Part shown: piece after piece, positions 34,594 to 43,050 of the stretch
Position numbering within the stretch: the first letter of the stretch is position 1
Layout of the letters: the number at the start of each line of letters is the position of its first letter
Source of the DNA: an uncultured Faecalibacterium sp.
GTDB taxonomy: Bacteria > Bacillota > Clostridia > Oscillospirales > Ruminococcaceae
DNA: 64,000 nt
Reading direction: 5' to 3'
NCBI GenBank assembly: GCA_934548045.1
Contig: CAKTEM010000007.1
Span: 73,717-137,716 of the forward strand
Translations under genes and position numbers: made by a program
Notes under the pieces: model-generated
Database searches by the model: none
What the model was told of the DNA's origin: nothing
Seen by the model: only the letters and a program-made list of their open reading frames with translations

Positions 34594-36642
34594 TCAGGCG
34601 GTAGCGGCGTCAAATGCTGCGGCAAATTTCTCGTAATCTGCGGTGGTATAAGCGTCCTCGCTGGTCTCCCAGTTGACGTACTTATAGTTGCAGGGGCCGA
34701 ACATTGCGTTGATCTTGCTGTACTCGTTGACGTGGGTCAGGCACCAGCGGACATCATAGTAGCAGGGAACGGCCAGAGAGTGATTGATCATGTAAGCCTC
34801 GGCCTTTGCGAACGCCTCATAGCGTGCATCGGTGTCGTCGACGATGGCGTTTGCCTCGTTGACAAGGTCGGTAAACTCCTCATAAGAGGCGACCAGATCC
34901 TTCTGGTAATCCTCGGGAGCGTCGGCAACGATGGGGATGTTGGAATAAGCGACAGCATAGTAAGCGTTGTCGTCGTGCAGGATCTCCTGACCGACGAAGT
35001 TGACCGGGTCACCGAAGTCTGCGCCCCAGCCGTTGATGACGAAAGCGTGCATCTTCGGGGTACGGACCTCCTTAGCGAAGGAAGAAACGTAAGTGCGCAG
35101 GTCAAGCTGGATGAAGTCATCGCCGAAGCTGTCGATGAAGCACTGCTTCAGGACAGTTGCATTATCCTGTGCGACGGTGTTGCCAGCAACGAAGTAGAAC
35201 GGAGGCTTGACCGGGAAGGTAACGCCGACAGCAGTCAGCTCCTCAATGGCCTTGTCTCTCAGAGCCTTGATGGAATCCTCGGAAGAGTCACGCAGGTGAA
35301 CCATCGTCTCACCGTCGTAAGCGTACTTCTCGCCGTCGATGCCCAGCTCTTTGGCGACCAGAGAGGTGTAATCTTCGCCCTTGGAGTTGTAGCAGACACC
35401 CTTCATGGTGTAGAAGTTGTTCTCACACTTCAGGGGGTTGATCTTGTTGAAACGTGCGTAATAGGGGATCAGGTTGACGCCCTCCTGGAAGCAGCGGCGG
35501 AAGCTCTCGTTGGCGATAGCCTTGTTCCAGTTCTCGTTGGGGGTGCCGTCCTCGTTCAGGCAGTAGTAGTTGAAGTGGAAGTCGTAAGCGTACTTGGTCG
35601 GACGCTTCTCGCAGAGCTGGTCGTTGTACTCATTGCTGGGGTCAGCCTGAATGGTGGTCAGGGTGCTTTCGCTCAGCTCCAGCTCATCCAGCTCACGGTT
35701 CTGATACAGCTGATAGCCGACGGTCAGGTCGGAGATCATATTGACGGTGACACGGTCGAAACGGGTCACATTGTCAGCGTCATAGTAGTTGGGGTTGGGA
35801 ACATAGCTCTTGGTGTTGTCCTGCACGAACTCCTCGATGAGGTAGGGGCCGCAGCTCCACATCTGGTCATAGTTGACACCACGGAAGCCGTCAATGCCCA
35901 GCTCGTCGATCAGAGCCGGAGGTGCCGGGTAGCAGCAGACGTAGCTGGCGACCGTGTCGAAGTAGGGGCAGGGGTTCATGCAGGTAAAGACGACCGTGTA
36001 ATCATCGGGTGCTTCGATGCCGACACCGGCGGCCAGCATATCCTCATAGGTCAGGGCGTATGCGGCATCGTTGTCCAGAGCATCGGTCTTATCATAGTAA
36101 TCTGCTGCGCCGACCACGGTGGTGGAAGGCATGGAGGTGTTGGCCGCCTCATTCTTCTTGGCGTTCAGGACCCACTCGAAACCGACCAGAAAATCTTTGG
36201 AGGTCAGGTGGTCTTTCACTTCGCCATTGATATCGACCCAGTCGACATCATCACGCAGATGGAAGGTCCAGACGGAAGCGTCGTCGTTGTGTTCCCAGCT
36301 CTTTGCGATAGCCGCGACCGGCTTGCCGTAAGAATCAAAGCTGAGAAGGCCATCCCAAGTATTGGTGGTGACGTTGAAGTTGGTTGCCAGCTGGCTGTAC
36401 AGCATGTTCCAGCTCTCGATCTCACGGCCGGAAGTCTCATAGGTGATGAGTTCGGTCAGCGGCTTGCCGGAATTTGCGGCTGCTGCGCTGGAAGAAGCCG
36501 ATGCGCTGGCAGATGCAGAAGCGGAACCAGCAGTGCTGGAAGAGCCGCCGCAGGCAGCCAGCAGACCAGCTGCACCCACGACACCTGCGCCCTTGAGGAA
36601 GCTCCGGCGGTTGATGGTACGGTTCTCGAAGTCGATGTTCAT
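34594..36642 (-). CDS. Peptide/solute-binding lipoprotein, SBP family 5 (OppA/DppA-like), paralogue 1
   Basis: A 682-residue extracellular receptor. The N-terminus has a twin-arginine-like NRRSFLKG followed by a hydrophobic stretch and the lipobox LAACGG, then an Ala/Ser linker. The body shows family 5 features: KSWEHNDDASVWTFHLRDDVDW, the YVPNPNYYDADNV segment, and a C-terminal VPCYYDVRWCLTH region. It is longer than typical OppA (~540). No permease or ATPase gene is adjacent, and a paralogue with the same N-terminus lies upstream. A promoter and a leader terminator precede it. Confidence 0.92.
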   Translation of the reverse strand: MNIDFENRTINRRSFLKGAGVVGAAGLLAACGGSSSTAGSASASASASASSSAAAANSGKPLTELITYETSGREIESWNMLYSQLATNFNVTTNTWDGLLSFDSYGKPVAAIAKSWEHNDDASVWTFHLRDDVDWVDINGEVKDHLTSKDFLVGFEWVLNAKKNEAANTSMPSTTVVGAADYYDKTDALDNDAAYALTYEDMLAAGVGIEAPDDYTVVFTCMNPCPYFDTVASYVCCYPAPPALIDELGIDGFRGVNYDQMWSCGPYLIEEFVQDNTKSYVPNPNYYDADNVTRFDRVTVNMISDLTVGYQLYQNRELDELELSESTLTTIQADPSNEYNDQLCEKRPTKYAYDFHFNYYCLNEDGTPNENWNKAIANESFRRCFQEGVNLIPYYARFNKINPLKCENNFYTMKGVCYNSKGEDYTSLVAKELGIDGEKYAYDGETMVHLRDSSEDSIKALRDKAIEELTAVGVTFPVKPPFYFVAGNTVAQDNATVLKQCFIDSFGDDFIQLDLRTYVSSFAKEVRTPKMHAFVINGWGADFGDPVNFVGQEILHDDNAYYAVAYSNIPIVADAPEDYQKDLVASYEEFTDLVNEANAIVDDTDARYEAFAKAEAYMINHSLAVPCYYDVRWCLTHVNEYSKINAMFGPCNYKYVNWETSEDAYTTADYEKFAAAFDAATA

Positions 36643-36734
36643 TTTTCTTTCCCTCCCAAAGTTCTAAAAGCGGTTCTGTGGGCGTGTGACCCGGTGCATC
36701 TTGTTCCTCTTTCCCCAAGGAACCGACAAATGGA

Positions 36735-36784
36735 TGCAAAAAAAGGCGCAGAGACAGATTTTTACTACCTGTTCCTGCGCCTTT
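36735..36784 (-). terminator. Leader terminator (putative attenuator) upstream of binding-protein gene 1
   Basis: On the minus strand AAAGGCGCAG...CAG pairs with CTG...CTGCGCCTTT (about 16 bp, one mismatch) and is followed by seven Ts. It lies between the promoter at 36807-36835 and the start codon at 36642, so readthrough must be controlled or partial. Confidence 0.75.
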
Positions 36785-36806
36785 ACAGAACCCTTTCGGT
36801 GACTGC

Positions 36807-36835
36807 ATTTTAACACGCTAAAGTGCAGTTGTCAA
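36807..36835 (-). promoter_or_regulatory. Sigma-A promoter of binding-protein gene 1
   Basis: On the minus strand TTGACA (36830-36835), 17 bases, TAAAAT (36807-36812). Confidence 0.85.
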
Positions 36836-36913
36836 GAAAGCCGAAGGGTTTTTGAGACTGAAAATATTAAGTTCGATGCTTTTCAAAAATGAAGAAACTT
36901 CATTTTGGTAAGT

Positions 36914-37264
36914 AATAGCCCTCTCAGTCGCTCGCGCGACAGCTGTCCTCCCTCTGTCGCCTTGCGACATCTCCCTCCGACCGGAGGGAGTCTTTCCCAA
37001 AGGGGGAGCCACTGGCGTGTCGGGCAAGTCTGAGCAGGACGAAAAAGAGGTCATTTCTGGTAAAAGCGTGGGCCTTGCTGTCTACGGCAGCGGCTTCAAA
37101 ATAAAAACAGCCCCACTGAATCGACTCAGAAGCATCTGAATCGAGACAGCGAGGCTATCATGCTTTATCTTATATTAAAGCTTGTTCAGTTTTGGCAAAC
37201 TGTTCCGGCCTGCCAAGGGCTCTCCCTTTGGGAGAGCTGCCGCGAAGCGGCTGAGAGGGCTATT
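36914..37264. repeat. MITE-like element with 14-bp terminal inverted repeats (copy D, complete)
   Basis: It starts AATAGCCCTCTCAG and ends CTGAGAGGGCTATT, exact reverse complements. The left arm holds the GGGGGAGCCACTGGCGTGTCGGGC core, GTCTGAGCA and GCGTGGGCCTTGC; the right arm holds GGCCTGCCAAGGGCTCTCCC. An extra insertion (GGAGGGAG-rich palindrome at ~36950-36990) makes it longer than copy B. Its last bases overlap the stop codon of the second binding-protein gene. There is no gene inside. Confidence 0.8.
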
Positions 37265-39296
37265 AGCCCTGAGAAGCCTGATCGAACGCCTTTGCGAATG
37301 CCTCGTACTGGACGGTGGTGTAAGCCTCTTCGCTGGTCTCCCAGTTGACAGCCTTGTAGTTGCAGGGACCATACATAGCGTTGATCTTGCTGTACTCGTT
37401 GGCGTGGGTCAGGCACCAGGACACGTCGTAGACGGTCGGGCAGGTGAGGTTGTTCTCGATGAAGTAAGCCTCAGCCTTTGCAAATGCAGCGTAACGTGCG
37501 TCGGTATCGTCGACGATGGCCTTAGCCTCGTTGACCATATCGGTGAACTGCTCGAACTCGCTGACCAGATCGGCCTGATAATCTGCCGGATTCTCGGCGA
37601 CGGAAGCGATGTTGGTCAGGTTGCAGCTGTAATAGGCGTTGTCGTCGTGCAGGACTTCCTGCGTGAGGAAGTTGACGGGGTCGCCGAAGTCTGCGCCCCA
37701 GCCCATGTGGATGAAGCACTGCTGCTGGGGAGCGACGATCTCCTTCATGACGGAGGAAACATAGGTATCGATGTCCAGCACGATGAAGTCATCGCCAAAG
37801 CTGTCGGTGAAGCACTGCTTCAGGATGGTGGCGTTGTCCAGCGCAGAGGTGCTGCCGGCAACGATGTGGTAATGGCAGTGGATGGGGAAGGTGACGCCGA
37901 TGGCGGTCAGCTCGTCCATAGCCTGCTTCTTCAGGTCGTCGATGCCGCTGCCATTGCGCATACGGATCATGGTCTTGCCGTCGTAGGCCTCGCCGTCCAG
38001 ACCCAGCTCACGGGCGACCAGAGTGGTGTAATCGGTGCCGTCGGAGGTGTAGGACAGGCCCTTCATGGTGAAGAAGTCGTTCTCGCACTTCAGGGGGTTG
38101 ATCTTGTTGTAGCGTGCGTAGAAGCTGGTCAGGTCGAGACCCTTGTAGAAGCACTGACGGAATGCGGTGTTGGCGATGGCCTTGTTCCAGTTCTCGTCGG
38201 GGGTGCCGTCCTCGTTGTTGCGCTGATAGTTGAAGATGAAGCAATAGCTGAACTTCTTGGCGCGCTTCTCGCACAGCTGGCTGTAATACTCGCTGTTGGT
38301 GTCAGCGGTGATGGTGGTCAGGGTGCTTTCGCCCAGATCGACCTCGTCCAGCTCGCGGTTCTGATACAGCTGGAAGCTGATGGAACCATCGGAGATGATG
38401 GTGATGGTCAGACGCTCGAAACGGCTGACGTTGGCAGCATCGTAGTAGTTAGGGTTGGGAACATAGCTCTTGGTGTTGCCCTGGATATACTCCTCAACGA
38501 GGTAGGGGCCGCAGTACCACATGTTGGTGTAATCGCAGCCACGGAAGCCCTCGATACCCAGCTCGTTGATCAGGTCCTCAGATGCCGGATAGAAGCTGTT
38601 GTAAGCTGCAACGGTATCGAAGTAGGGGCAGGGATTCGGGCAGGTGAAGACCAGAGTGTAGTCGTCCGGTGCCTCAACGCCGATGCCGTAAGCCAGCATA
38701 TCCTCGTAGGTCAGGTCGGCAGCAGCGTCGCCCAGCTCCTTGGTATGCTCGTAGTACTCAGCAGCACCCACGACGTTTTCGTTGGGCATGGAGGTGTTGT
38801 TAGCCTCGTTCTTGTAGGCGTTCATGACCCACTCGAAGCCGACCAGAAAGTCCTTGCTGGTGATGTGGCCCTTGACCTCGCCGTTGACGTCGACCCAATC
38901 GACATCGTCGCGCAGGTGGAAGGTCCAGACGGTGGAGTCCTCGTTGGTCTCCCAGCTGGAAGCGATAGCCGGAGCGACCTTGCCGTACTTGTCGAAGCTC
39001 AGCAGGCCATCCCACAGGTTGGTGATGACGTTTGCATCGGAAGCCTGCTGCGTGTACAGCATATTCCAGTTCTCGATCTCACGGTTGGAGCTTTCCCAGC
39101 TGATGAACTCGGTCAGCGGAGTGCCGCCGGTGGAGTTGGGAGCGGAAGCAGCACCGGAAGCTGCGGAGCTTGCGGTAGAGCTGCTGCTGTTGGAATTGCC
39201 GCCGCAGGCAGCCAGCAGGCCAGCTGCGCCGACGACACCGGCACCCTTCAGGAAGGAGCGGCGGTTGACTTTGTGAGATTCAAAATTGATGCTCAT
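37263..39296 (-). CDS. Peptide/solute-binding lipoprotein, SBP family 5, paralogue 2
   Basis: A 677-residue close paralogue of the 34594 product: the same NRRSFLKG signal, hydrophobic stretch and LAACGG lipobox, with long shared blocks (SKDFLVGFEWV, LTYEDMLA, YVPNPNYYDA, NPLKCEN). The linker and several loops differ, so ligand preference may differ. No transport partners are adjacent. Promoter at 39423-39451. The stop codon overlaps the end of a MITE-like repeat, and no separate terminator is visible except the fold-back of that repeat. Confidence 0.92.
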   Translation of the reverse strand: MSINFESHKVNRRSFLKGAGVVGAAGLLAACGGNSNSSSSTASSAASGAASAPNSTGGTPLTEFISWESSNREIENWNMLYTQQASDANVITNLWDGLLSFDKYGKVAPAIASSWETNEDSTVWTFHLRDDVDWVDVNGEVKGHITSKDFLVGFEWVMNAYKNEANNTSMPNENVVGAAEYYEHTKELGDAAADLTYEDMLAYGIGVEAPDDYTLVFTCPNPCPYFDTVAAYNSFYPASEDLINELGIEGFRGCDYTNMWYCGPYLVEEYIQGNTKSYVPNPNYYDAANVSRFERLTITIISDGSISFQLYQNRELDEVDLGESTLTTITADTNSEYYSQLCEKRAKKFSYCFIFNYQRNNEDGTPDENWNKAIANTAFRQCFYKGLDLTSFYARYNKINPLKCENDFFTMKGLSYTSDGTDYTTLVARELGLDGEAYDGKTMIRMRNGSGIDDLKKQAMDELTAIGVTFPIHCHYHIVAGSTSALDNATILKQCFTDSFGDDFIVLDIDTYVSSVMKEIVAPQQQCFIHMGWGADFGDPVNFLTQEVLHDDNAYYSCNLTNIASVAENPADYQADLVSEFEQFTDMVNEAKAIVDDTDARYAAFAKAEAYFIENNLTCPTVYDVSWCLTHANEYSKINAMYGPCNYKAVNWETSEEAYTTVQYEAFAKAFDQASQG

Positions 39297-39422
39297 TGGG
39301 GGTTTCCTCCTGACACAGAGAAACGTTCCTGTGTCCTTTTTCTTGATTCTTCATGTGTTGTATCCGGCTTTTTGTGTTCGCGGCCCCTGCACAAAACGGG
39401 GCCAAAAGTCAGACCATTGCGT

Positions 39423-39451
39423 ATTCTAGCACCCGAAAGAAAAGAAGTCAA
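39423..39451 (-). promoter_or_regulatory. Sigma-A promoter of binding-protein gene 2
   Basis: On the minus strand TTGACT (39446-39451), 17 bases, TAGAAT (39423-39428). The ~120-base leader holds a GGCCCC/GGGGCC hairpin without a T-run. Confidence 0.72.
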
Positions 39452-39686
39452 ACCCGGTTAGCCACAAATCGGAAACCCGGTCCTCTTGTATTCTTCTTAA
39501 AAAATTAGCTTTTTGCCCGGGATGCTTTTCTTTTCAAAAGACTGTACGCCGGAAACGGACAGCGAAACTTCCGAAAGAAAAGCGAAACGGTTTCGTGCGA
39601 GCGTATCGAGTATTCAAAAAGTTTCACCTGAATTTGGGCAAGTTGCCGGAAATTGACCATGAGACAAAAAATCCTTCAAAACGGTC

Positions 39687-39715
39687 TTGACGCCATGCCG
39701 GAAATGTGGTATTTT
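39687..39715 (+). promoter_or_regulatory. Promoter of the licT-PTS operon
   Basis: TTGACG (39687-39692), 17 bases, TATTTT (39710-39715), ~60 bases before the RAT element. Confidence 0.65.
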
Positions 39716-39775
39716 ATTGCTGGAAATTTTGCATTTCCTGTGATAAGTTTTTACATGTACGTGAGCAGCGTCGTT

Positions 39776-39878
39776 GGATTGTTACCGTTTGGCGGGCTAG
39801 ACCAACTCTGCACAGCAAAAGCCGAAAGTGTTTCAAAGCCTTCGGTGTTGTTTGTTGTGGTGAGTGTGGTCTTTTTTA
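39776..39878 (+). promoter_or_regulatory. RAT antiterminator overlapping an intrinsic terminator (LicT/BglG target)
   Basis: GGATTGTTACCG, TTTGGCGGGC and the CTAGACC end (39776-39804) match the ribonucleic antiterminator of BglG/SacY/LicT systems. Its 3' end shares AGACCA (39799-39804) with the 5' arm of a terminator, whose 3' arm is GAGTG-TGGTCT (39862-39872) followed by six Ts. Binding of the antiterminator protein to the RAT would block the terminator. The element precedes the regulator gene itself, so regulator and PTS are autocontrolled. Confidence 0.9.
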
Positions 39879-39919
39879 TTGCCATTTTTTGCCTTGCATT
39901 GGTTTGGAGGAACGAAAAG

Positions 39920-40762
39920 ATGCAGTATACCGTCAAGAAAGCAATCAATAATAACATCCTGCGCGTCATCGACCCGACGGGAACGGAACTTATCGTCACC
40001 GGCAGGGGCCTCGGCTTCGGGGTCAAGACCGGCCAGCACATCGACCCGGAAAAGGTCGAGCGGAGCTACCGGATGACGAGCCCGGCGGTGCAGCAGAAGC
40101 TGGTGGAGCTGTTGGAACAGATCCCGTATGAGCATCTGCTGCTGACGGATGAGCTGGTGGAAAAAATCAAAGCCAGCCTCAGGTATCCGCTGAACGAGAG
40201 CCTGCTCATCACGCTGGCCGACCATATCAGCTTCGCCATCCAGCGGAGCGAACAGGGGATCCACTTTTCCAATCCGCTGATGGGGCCCATCCGGGAGTTC
40301 TACCCAGAGGAGTACCGTCTGGGGCAGAAATGCCTTGCTGAGATCCGGGAAAAGCTCAGCGTCGACCTTTCGGACGACGAGGGCGGATTTATTGCCCTTC
40401 ACATCGTGAACGCAGAACTGAACACCACCATGAGCGCGGTGAACGATATCACCCGGTTCGTAGATGGCTGCGTGCAGGTGGTGGAATACTATTATGGAAA
40501 GACCTTCGACCGGAGTTCGCTGGATTTCAGCCGGTTCGCGGTGCATCTGCGGTATTTTGCGCAGAGAGTCTTTCAGGGCAAGCAGGAGCAGGACAGCCAC
40601 GATGAAATGTTCCTCTCCCTCATCGCGCGCAATTGCAGTGAACATTATAGATGTGCCAAGTGCATTGCCGAGTATGTGGAAAAAACGTGGCACAAAGTGT
40701 TGTCTGACGAGGAGCTGGTCTTCCTGACCATCCACCTCAAGCGGATCAACCTGAGCAAATAA
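39920..40762 (+). CDS. BglG/LicT-family transcriptional antiterminator
   Basis: I choose the ATG at 39920 (TTGGAGG 9-10 bases upstream), giving 280 residues; the longer frame runs through the RAT/terminator. The N-terminal co-antiterminator RNA-binding domain (1-~60: QYTVKKAINNNILRV, GRGLGFG) is followed by two PTS regulation domains. PRD1 includes LADHISFAIQR and PRD2 includes HLRYFAQRVF and FLTIHLKRI, with the conserved histidines that PTS proteins phosphorylate. It should stabilise the upstream RAT when the sugar is present. The PTS gene follows after 81 bases. Confidence 0.93.
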   Translation: MQYTVKKAINNNILRVIDPTGTELIVTGRGLGFGVKTGQHIDPEKVERSYRMTSPAVQQKLVELLEQIPYEHLLLTDELVEKIKASLRYPLNESLLITLADHISFAIQRSEQGIHFSNPLMGPIREFYPEEYRLGQKCLAEIREKLSVDLSDDEGGFIALHIVNAELNTTMSAVNDITRFVDGCVQVVEYYYGKTFDRSSLDFSRFAVHLRYFAQRVFQGKQEQDSHDEMFLSLIARNCSEHYRCAKCIAEYVEKTWHKVLSDEELVFLTIHLKRINLSK

Positions 40763-40843
40763 GGTTCGTTCACGCTGGTAACAGCTGGCTGGCGTGTCTG
40801 GATAAATTTTCGAACATCCTCAAAGGAAAGAATAGGAGAAATT

Positions 40844-42961
40844 ATGAAGGACAAGATCTTCGGCGTGCTGCAGCGTGTCGGACGCAGCTTTATGCTGCCC
40901 ATCGCGCTTCTGCCCGTTGCCGGCCTGCTGCTGGGTATCGGCAGTTCGTTCACCAATGAGACCATGCTGGCGGCCTACGGGCTGGACAGCTTCATCCATC
41001 AAGGCACTATTATTTATACCATTCTGGACGTCATGAGCCAGACCGGCAGTGCGGTCTTCAACAACCTGCCTCTGCTGTTCGCGATGGGTGTCGCCATCGG
41101 CATGGCACGCAAGGAAAAAGAGGTCGCCGCTCTGTCGGGTGCTGTGGCCTATATCATCATGAACACCGCCATTCAGGCCATGATCAACGCCGCTGGCGGT
41201 GTGGACGCCATGCCTGCCAACTCCACCACTGAGATGCTGGGCATCACAACGTTGCAGATGGGCGTTTTCGGCGGCATCATCGTCGGTCTGGGTGTTGCGG
41301 CACTCCACAACAAATTCTATAAGATCGAGCTTCCGCAGGTGCTGGCGTTCTTTGGCGGCACCCGGTTCGTTCCCATCGTCAGCTCCATCACCTACCTCAT
41401 CGTCGGCATTGCGATGTTCTATATCTGGCCGGTCGTCCAGACGGGTATCGCTGCGCTGGGCAGTCTGGTTCTGGCTTCCGGTTACGCAGGCACCTTCCTG
41501 TACGGTCTGCTGGAGCGTTCCCTCATCCCCTTCGGCCTGCACCACGTCTTCTATATGCCGTTCTGGCAGACGGCGGTCGGCGGCACTGCCATCATCGACG
41601 GTGTGACCGTCACCGGTGCGCAGAACATCTTCTTCGCCGAGCTGGCCTCCAAGTCCACCACCGTCTTCTCGGTCGAGGCGACCCGTTTCATGGCCGGTAA
41701 GTTCCCCTTCATGATGTTCGGTCTTCCCGGCGCAGCTCTGGCAATGTACCAGTGTGCAAAGCCGGAAAAGAAGAAGGTCGCAGGCGGTCTGCTCCTGTCG
41801 GCTGCTCTGACCGCTTTCCTGACCGGCATCACCGAGCCGCTGGAATTCACCTTCATCTTTGTCGCACTCCCGATGTACGTGGTCCACTGCGTGCTGGCCG
41901 GCCTGTCCTTTATGCTGATGCACATCCTGAACGTCGGTGTCGGCATGACCTTCTCGGGCGGTCTCATCGACCTGGTTCTGTTCGGAGTGATGCAGGGCAA
42001 CGCAAAGACCCACTGGATCTGGGTCGTCGTGGTCGGTCTGGTCTACTTTGTGCTGTACTACTTCATCTTCCGTTTTATGATCATGAAGTTCGACTTCAAG
42101 ACCCCGGGCCGTGACGATTCCGAGGAAGTCAAGCTCTATACCCGTGCGGACGTCAACGCCCGTGACGCCGCTTCTTCCAACCCGGCCGCTGCCGCTGACC
42201 CGGTGAGCGCGCTCATCGTCGAGGGTCTGGGTGGTGCGTCCAACCTGAGCGATGTCGACTGCTGTGCCACCCGTCTCCGTGTGACTGTCAAGGATGCCGC
42301 CCTCGTCAAGAACGATGTCCTGAAGCAGTCCGGTGCATCCGGCGTCATCTGCAAGGGCAACGGCGTGCAGGTCGTGTACGGCCCGAAGGTCGCTGTCATC
42401 AAGGCAAAGCTGGAAGACTACCTCGAAAACGCACCCAAGACCCCGGCTCCAGCCGCTCCGGTCGCGGCTGAGACTGCACAGGCCGCAAACATCTCCGACG
42501 CAAAAGACACCGTCCTGTCCGCCTGCCTGAATGGTACGGTGGTTCCGCTGGCTGAGGTCAAGGACGAAGCTTTCTCCAGCGGCGCACTGGGCGACGGCAT
42601 TGCCATCGAGCCTTCCGACGGCGAGCTGGTTGCTCCGGCAGACGGCGAAATCTCCTCTACCTTTGATACCCACCATGCAGTCGGCCTGACCACCGATGAC
42701 GGCGCAGAGCTGCTGATGCACATCGGCATCGACACCGTGAAGCTGGGCGGAAAACACTTCACCTATCTGGTGAAGGAGGGCGACAAGGTCAAGAAGGGCC
42801 AGCCCCTCATCCGGTTCGAGCTGGATGCCATCAAGGCCGAGGGCTACCCGGTCACGACGCCCCTCATCGTCTGCAATACCGACGAGTACGCCTCTGTCAC
42901 CCCGAAGGCCAGCGGCACCGTCAAGCAGGGCGACGCATTGCTGGAACTGAAAAAGTCCTGA
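40844..42961 (+). CDS. PTS transporter subunit IICBA, glucose/N-acetylglucosamine family
   Basis: A 705-residue fused permease. EIIC (~1-390) has ten or so hydrophobic spans and the MPFWQTAVGG/ITEPLEFTF region. EIIB (~440-515) has CATRLR with the phospho-cysteine near residue 474. EIIA (~545-705) has the active-site histidine in LLMHIGIDTV near residue 626. It imports and phosphorylates a hexose, by family glucose or GlcNAc; sequence alone does not decide between them. Expression should depend on the LicT-type protein upstream. A mutarotase-like gene follows. Confidence 0.94.
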   Translation: MKDKIFGVLQRVGRSFMLPIALLPVAGLLLGIGSSFTNETMLAAYGLDSFIHQGTIIYTILDVMSQTGSAVFNNLPLLFAMGVAIGMARKEKEVAALSGAVAYIIMNTAIQAMINAAGGVDAMPANSTTEMLGITTLQMGVFGGIIVGLGVAALHNKFYKIELPQVLAFFGGTRFVPIVSSITYLIVGIAMFYIWPVVQTGIAALGSLVLASGYAGTFLYGLLERSLIPFGLHHVFYMPFWQTAVGGTAIIDGVTVTGAQNIFFAELASKSTTVFSVEATRFMAGKFPFMMFGLPGAALAMYQCAKPEKKKVAGGLLLSAALTAFLTGITEPLEFTFIFVALPMYVVHCVLAGLSFMLMHILNVGVGMTFSGGLIDLVLFGVMQGNAKTHWIWVVVVGLVYFVLYYFIFRFMIMKFDFKTPGRDDSEEVKLYTRADVNARDAASSNPAAAADPVSALIVEGLGGASNLSDVDCCATRLRVTVKDAALVKNDVLKQSGASGVICKGNGVQVVYGPKVAVIKAKLEDYLENAPKTPAPAAPVAAETAQAANISDAKDTVLSACLNGTVVPLAEVKDEAFSSGALGDGIAIEPSDGELVAPADGEISSTFDTHHAVGLTTDDGAELLMHIGIDTVKLGGKHFTYLVKEGDKVKKGQPLIRFELDAIKAEGYPVTTPLIVCNTDEYASVTPKASGTVKQGDALLELKKS

Positions 42962-42965
42962 CCCC

Positions 42966-42994
42966 TTGGCAACGGCTCTCCAAAAGAGTATACT
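42966..42994 (+). promoter_or_regulatory. Promoter upstream of the aldose epimerase gene
   Basis: TTGGCA (42966-42971), 17 bases, TATACT (42989-42994), just after the PTS stop. Two further TATAAT-like boxes follow at ~43018-43032. Confidence 0.65.
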
Positions 42995-43050
42995 GGAAGC
43001 AAGAAAAACTCTGATTACTATAATATACTATAATAAAGGAGAGCAAAGCG

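Noticed and set aside
39382..39404. Terminator in the leader of binding-protein gene 2
   Set aside because: The GGCCCC/GGGGCC hairpin has no T-run on either strand, unlike the leader terminator of gene 1.
34507..39461. Long plus-strand frames (768 and 759 codons) opposite the two binding-protein genes
   Set aside because: Both are antisense shadows; their similarity to each other only reflects that the real genes are paralogues.
39653..39919. N-terminal extension of the LicT-like protein
   Set aside because: The extra 89 residues would be translated from the RAT/terminator leader; the ATG at 39920 has a good ribosome site and starts the RNA-binding domain.
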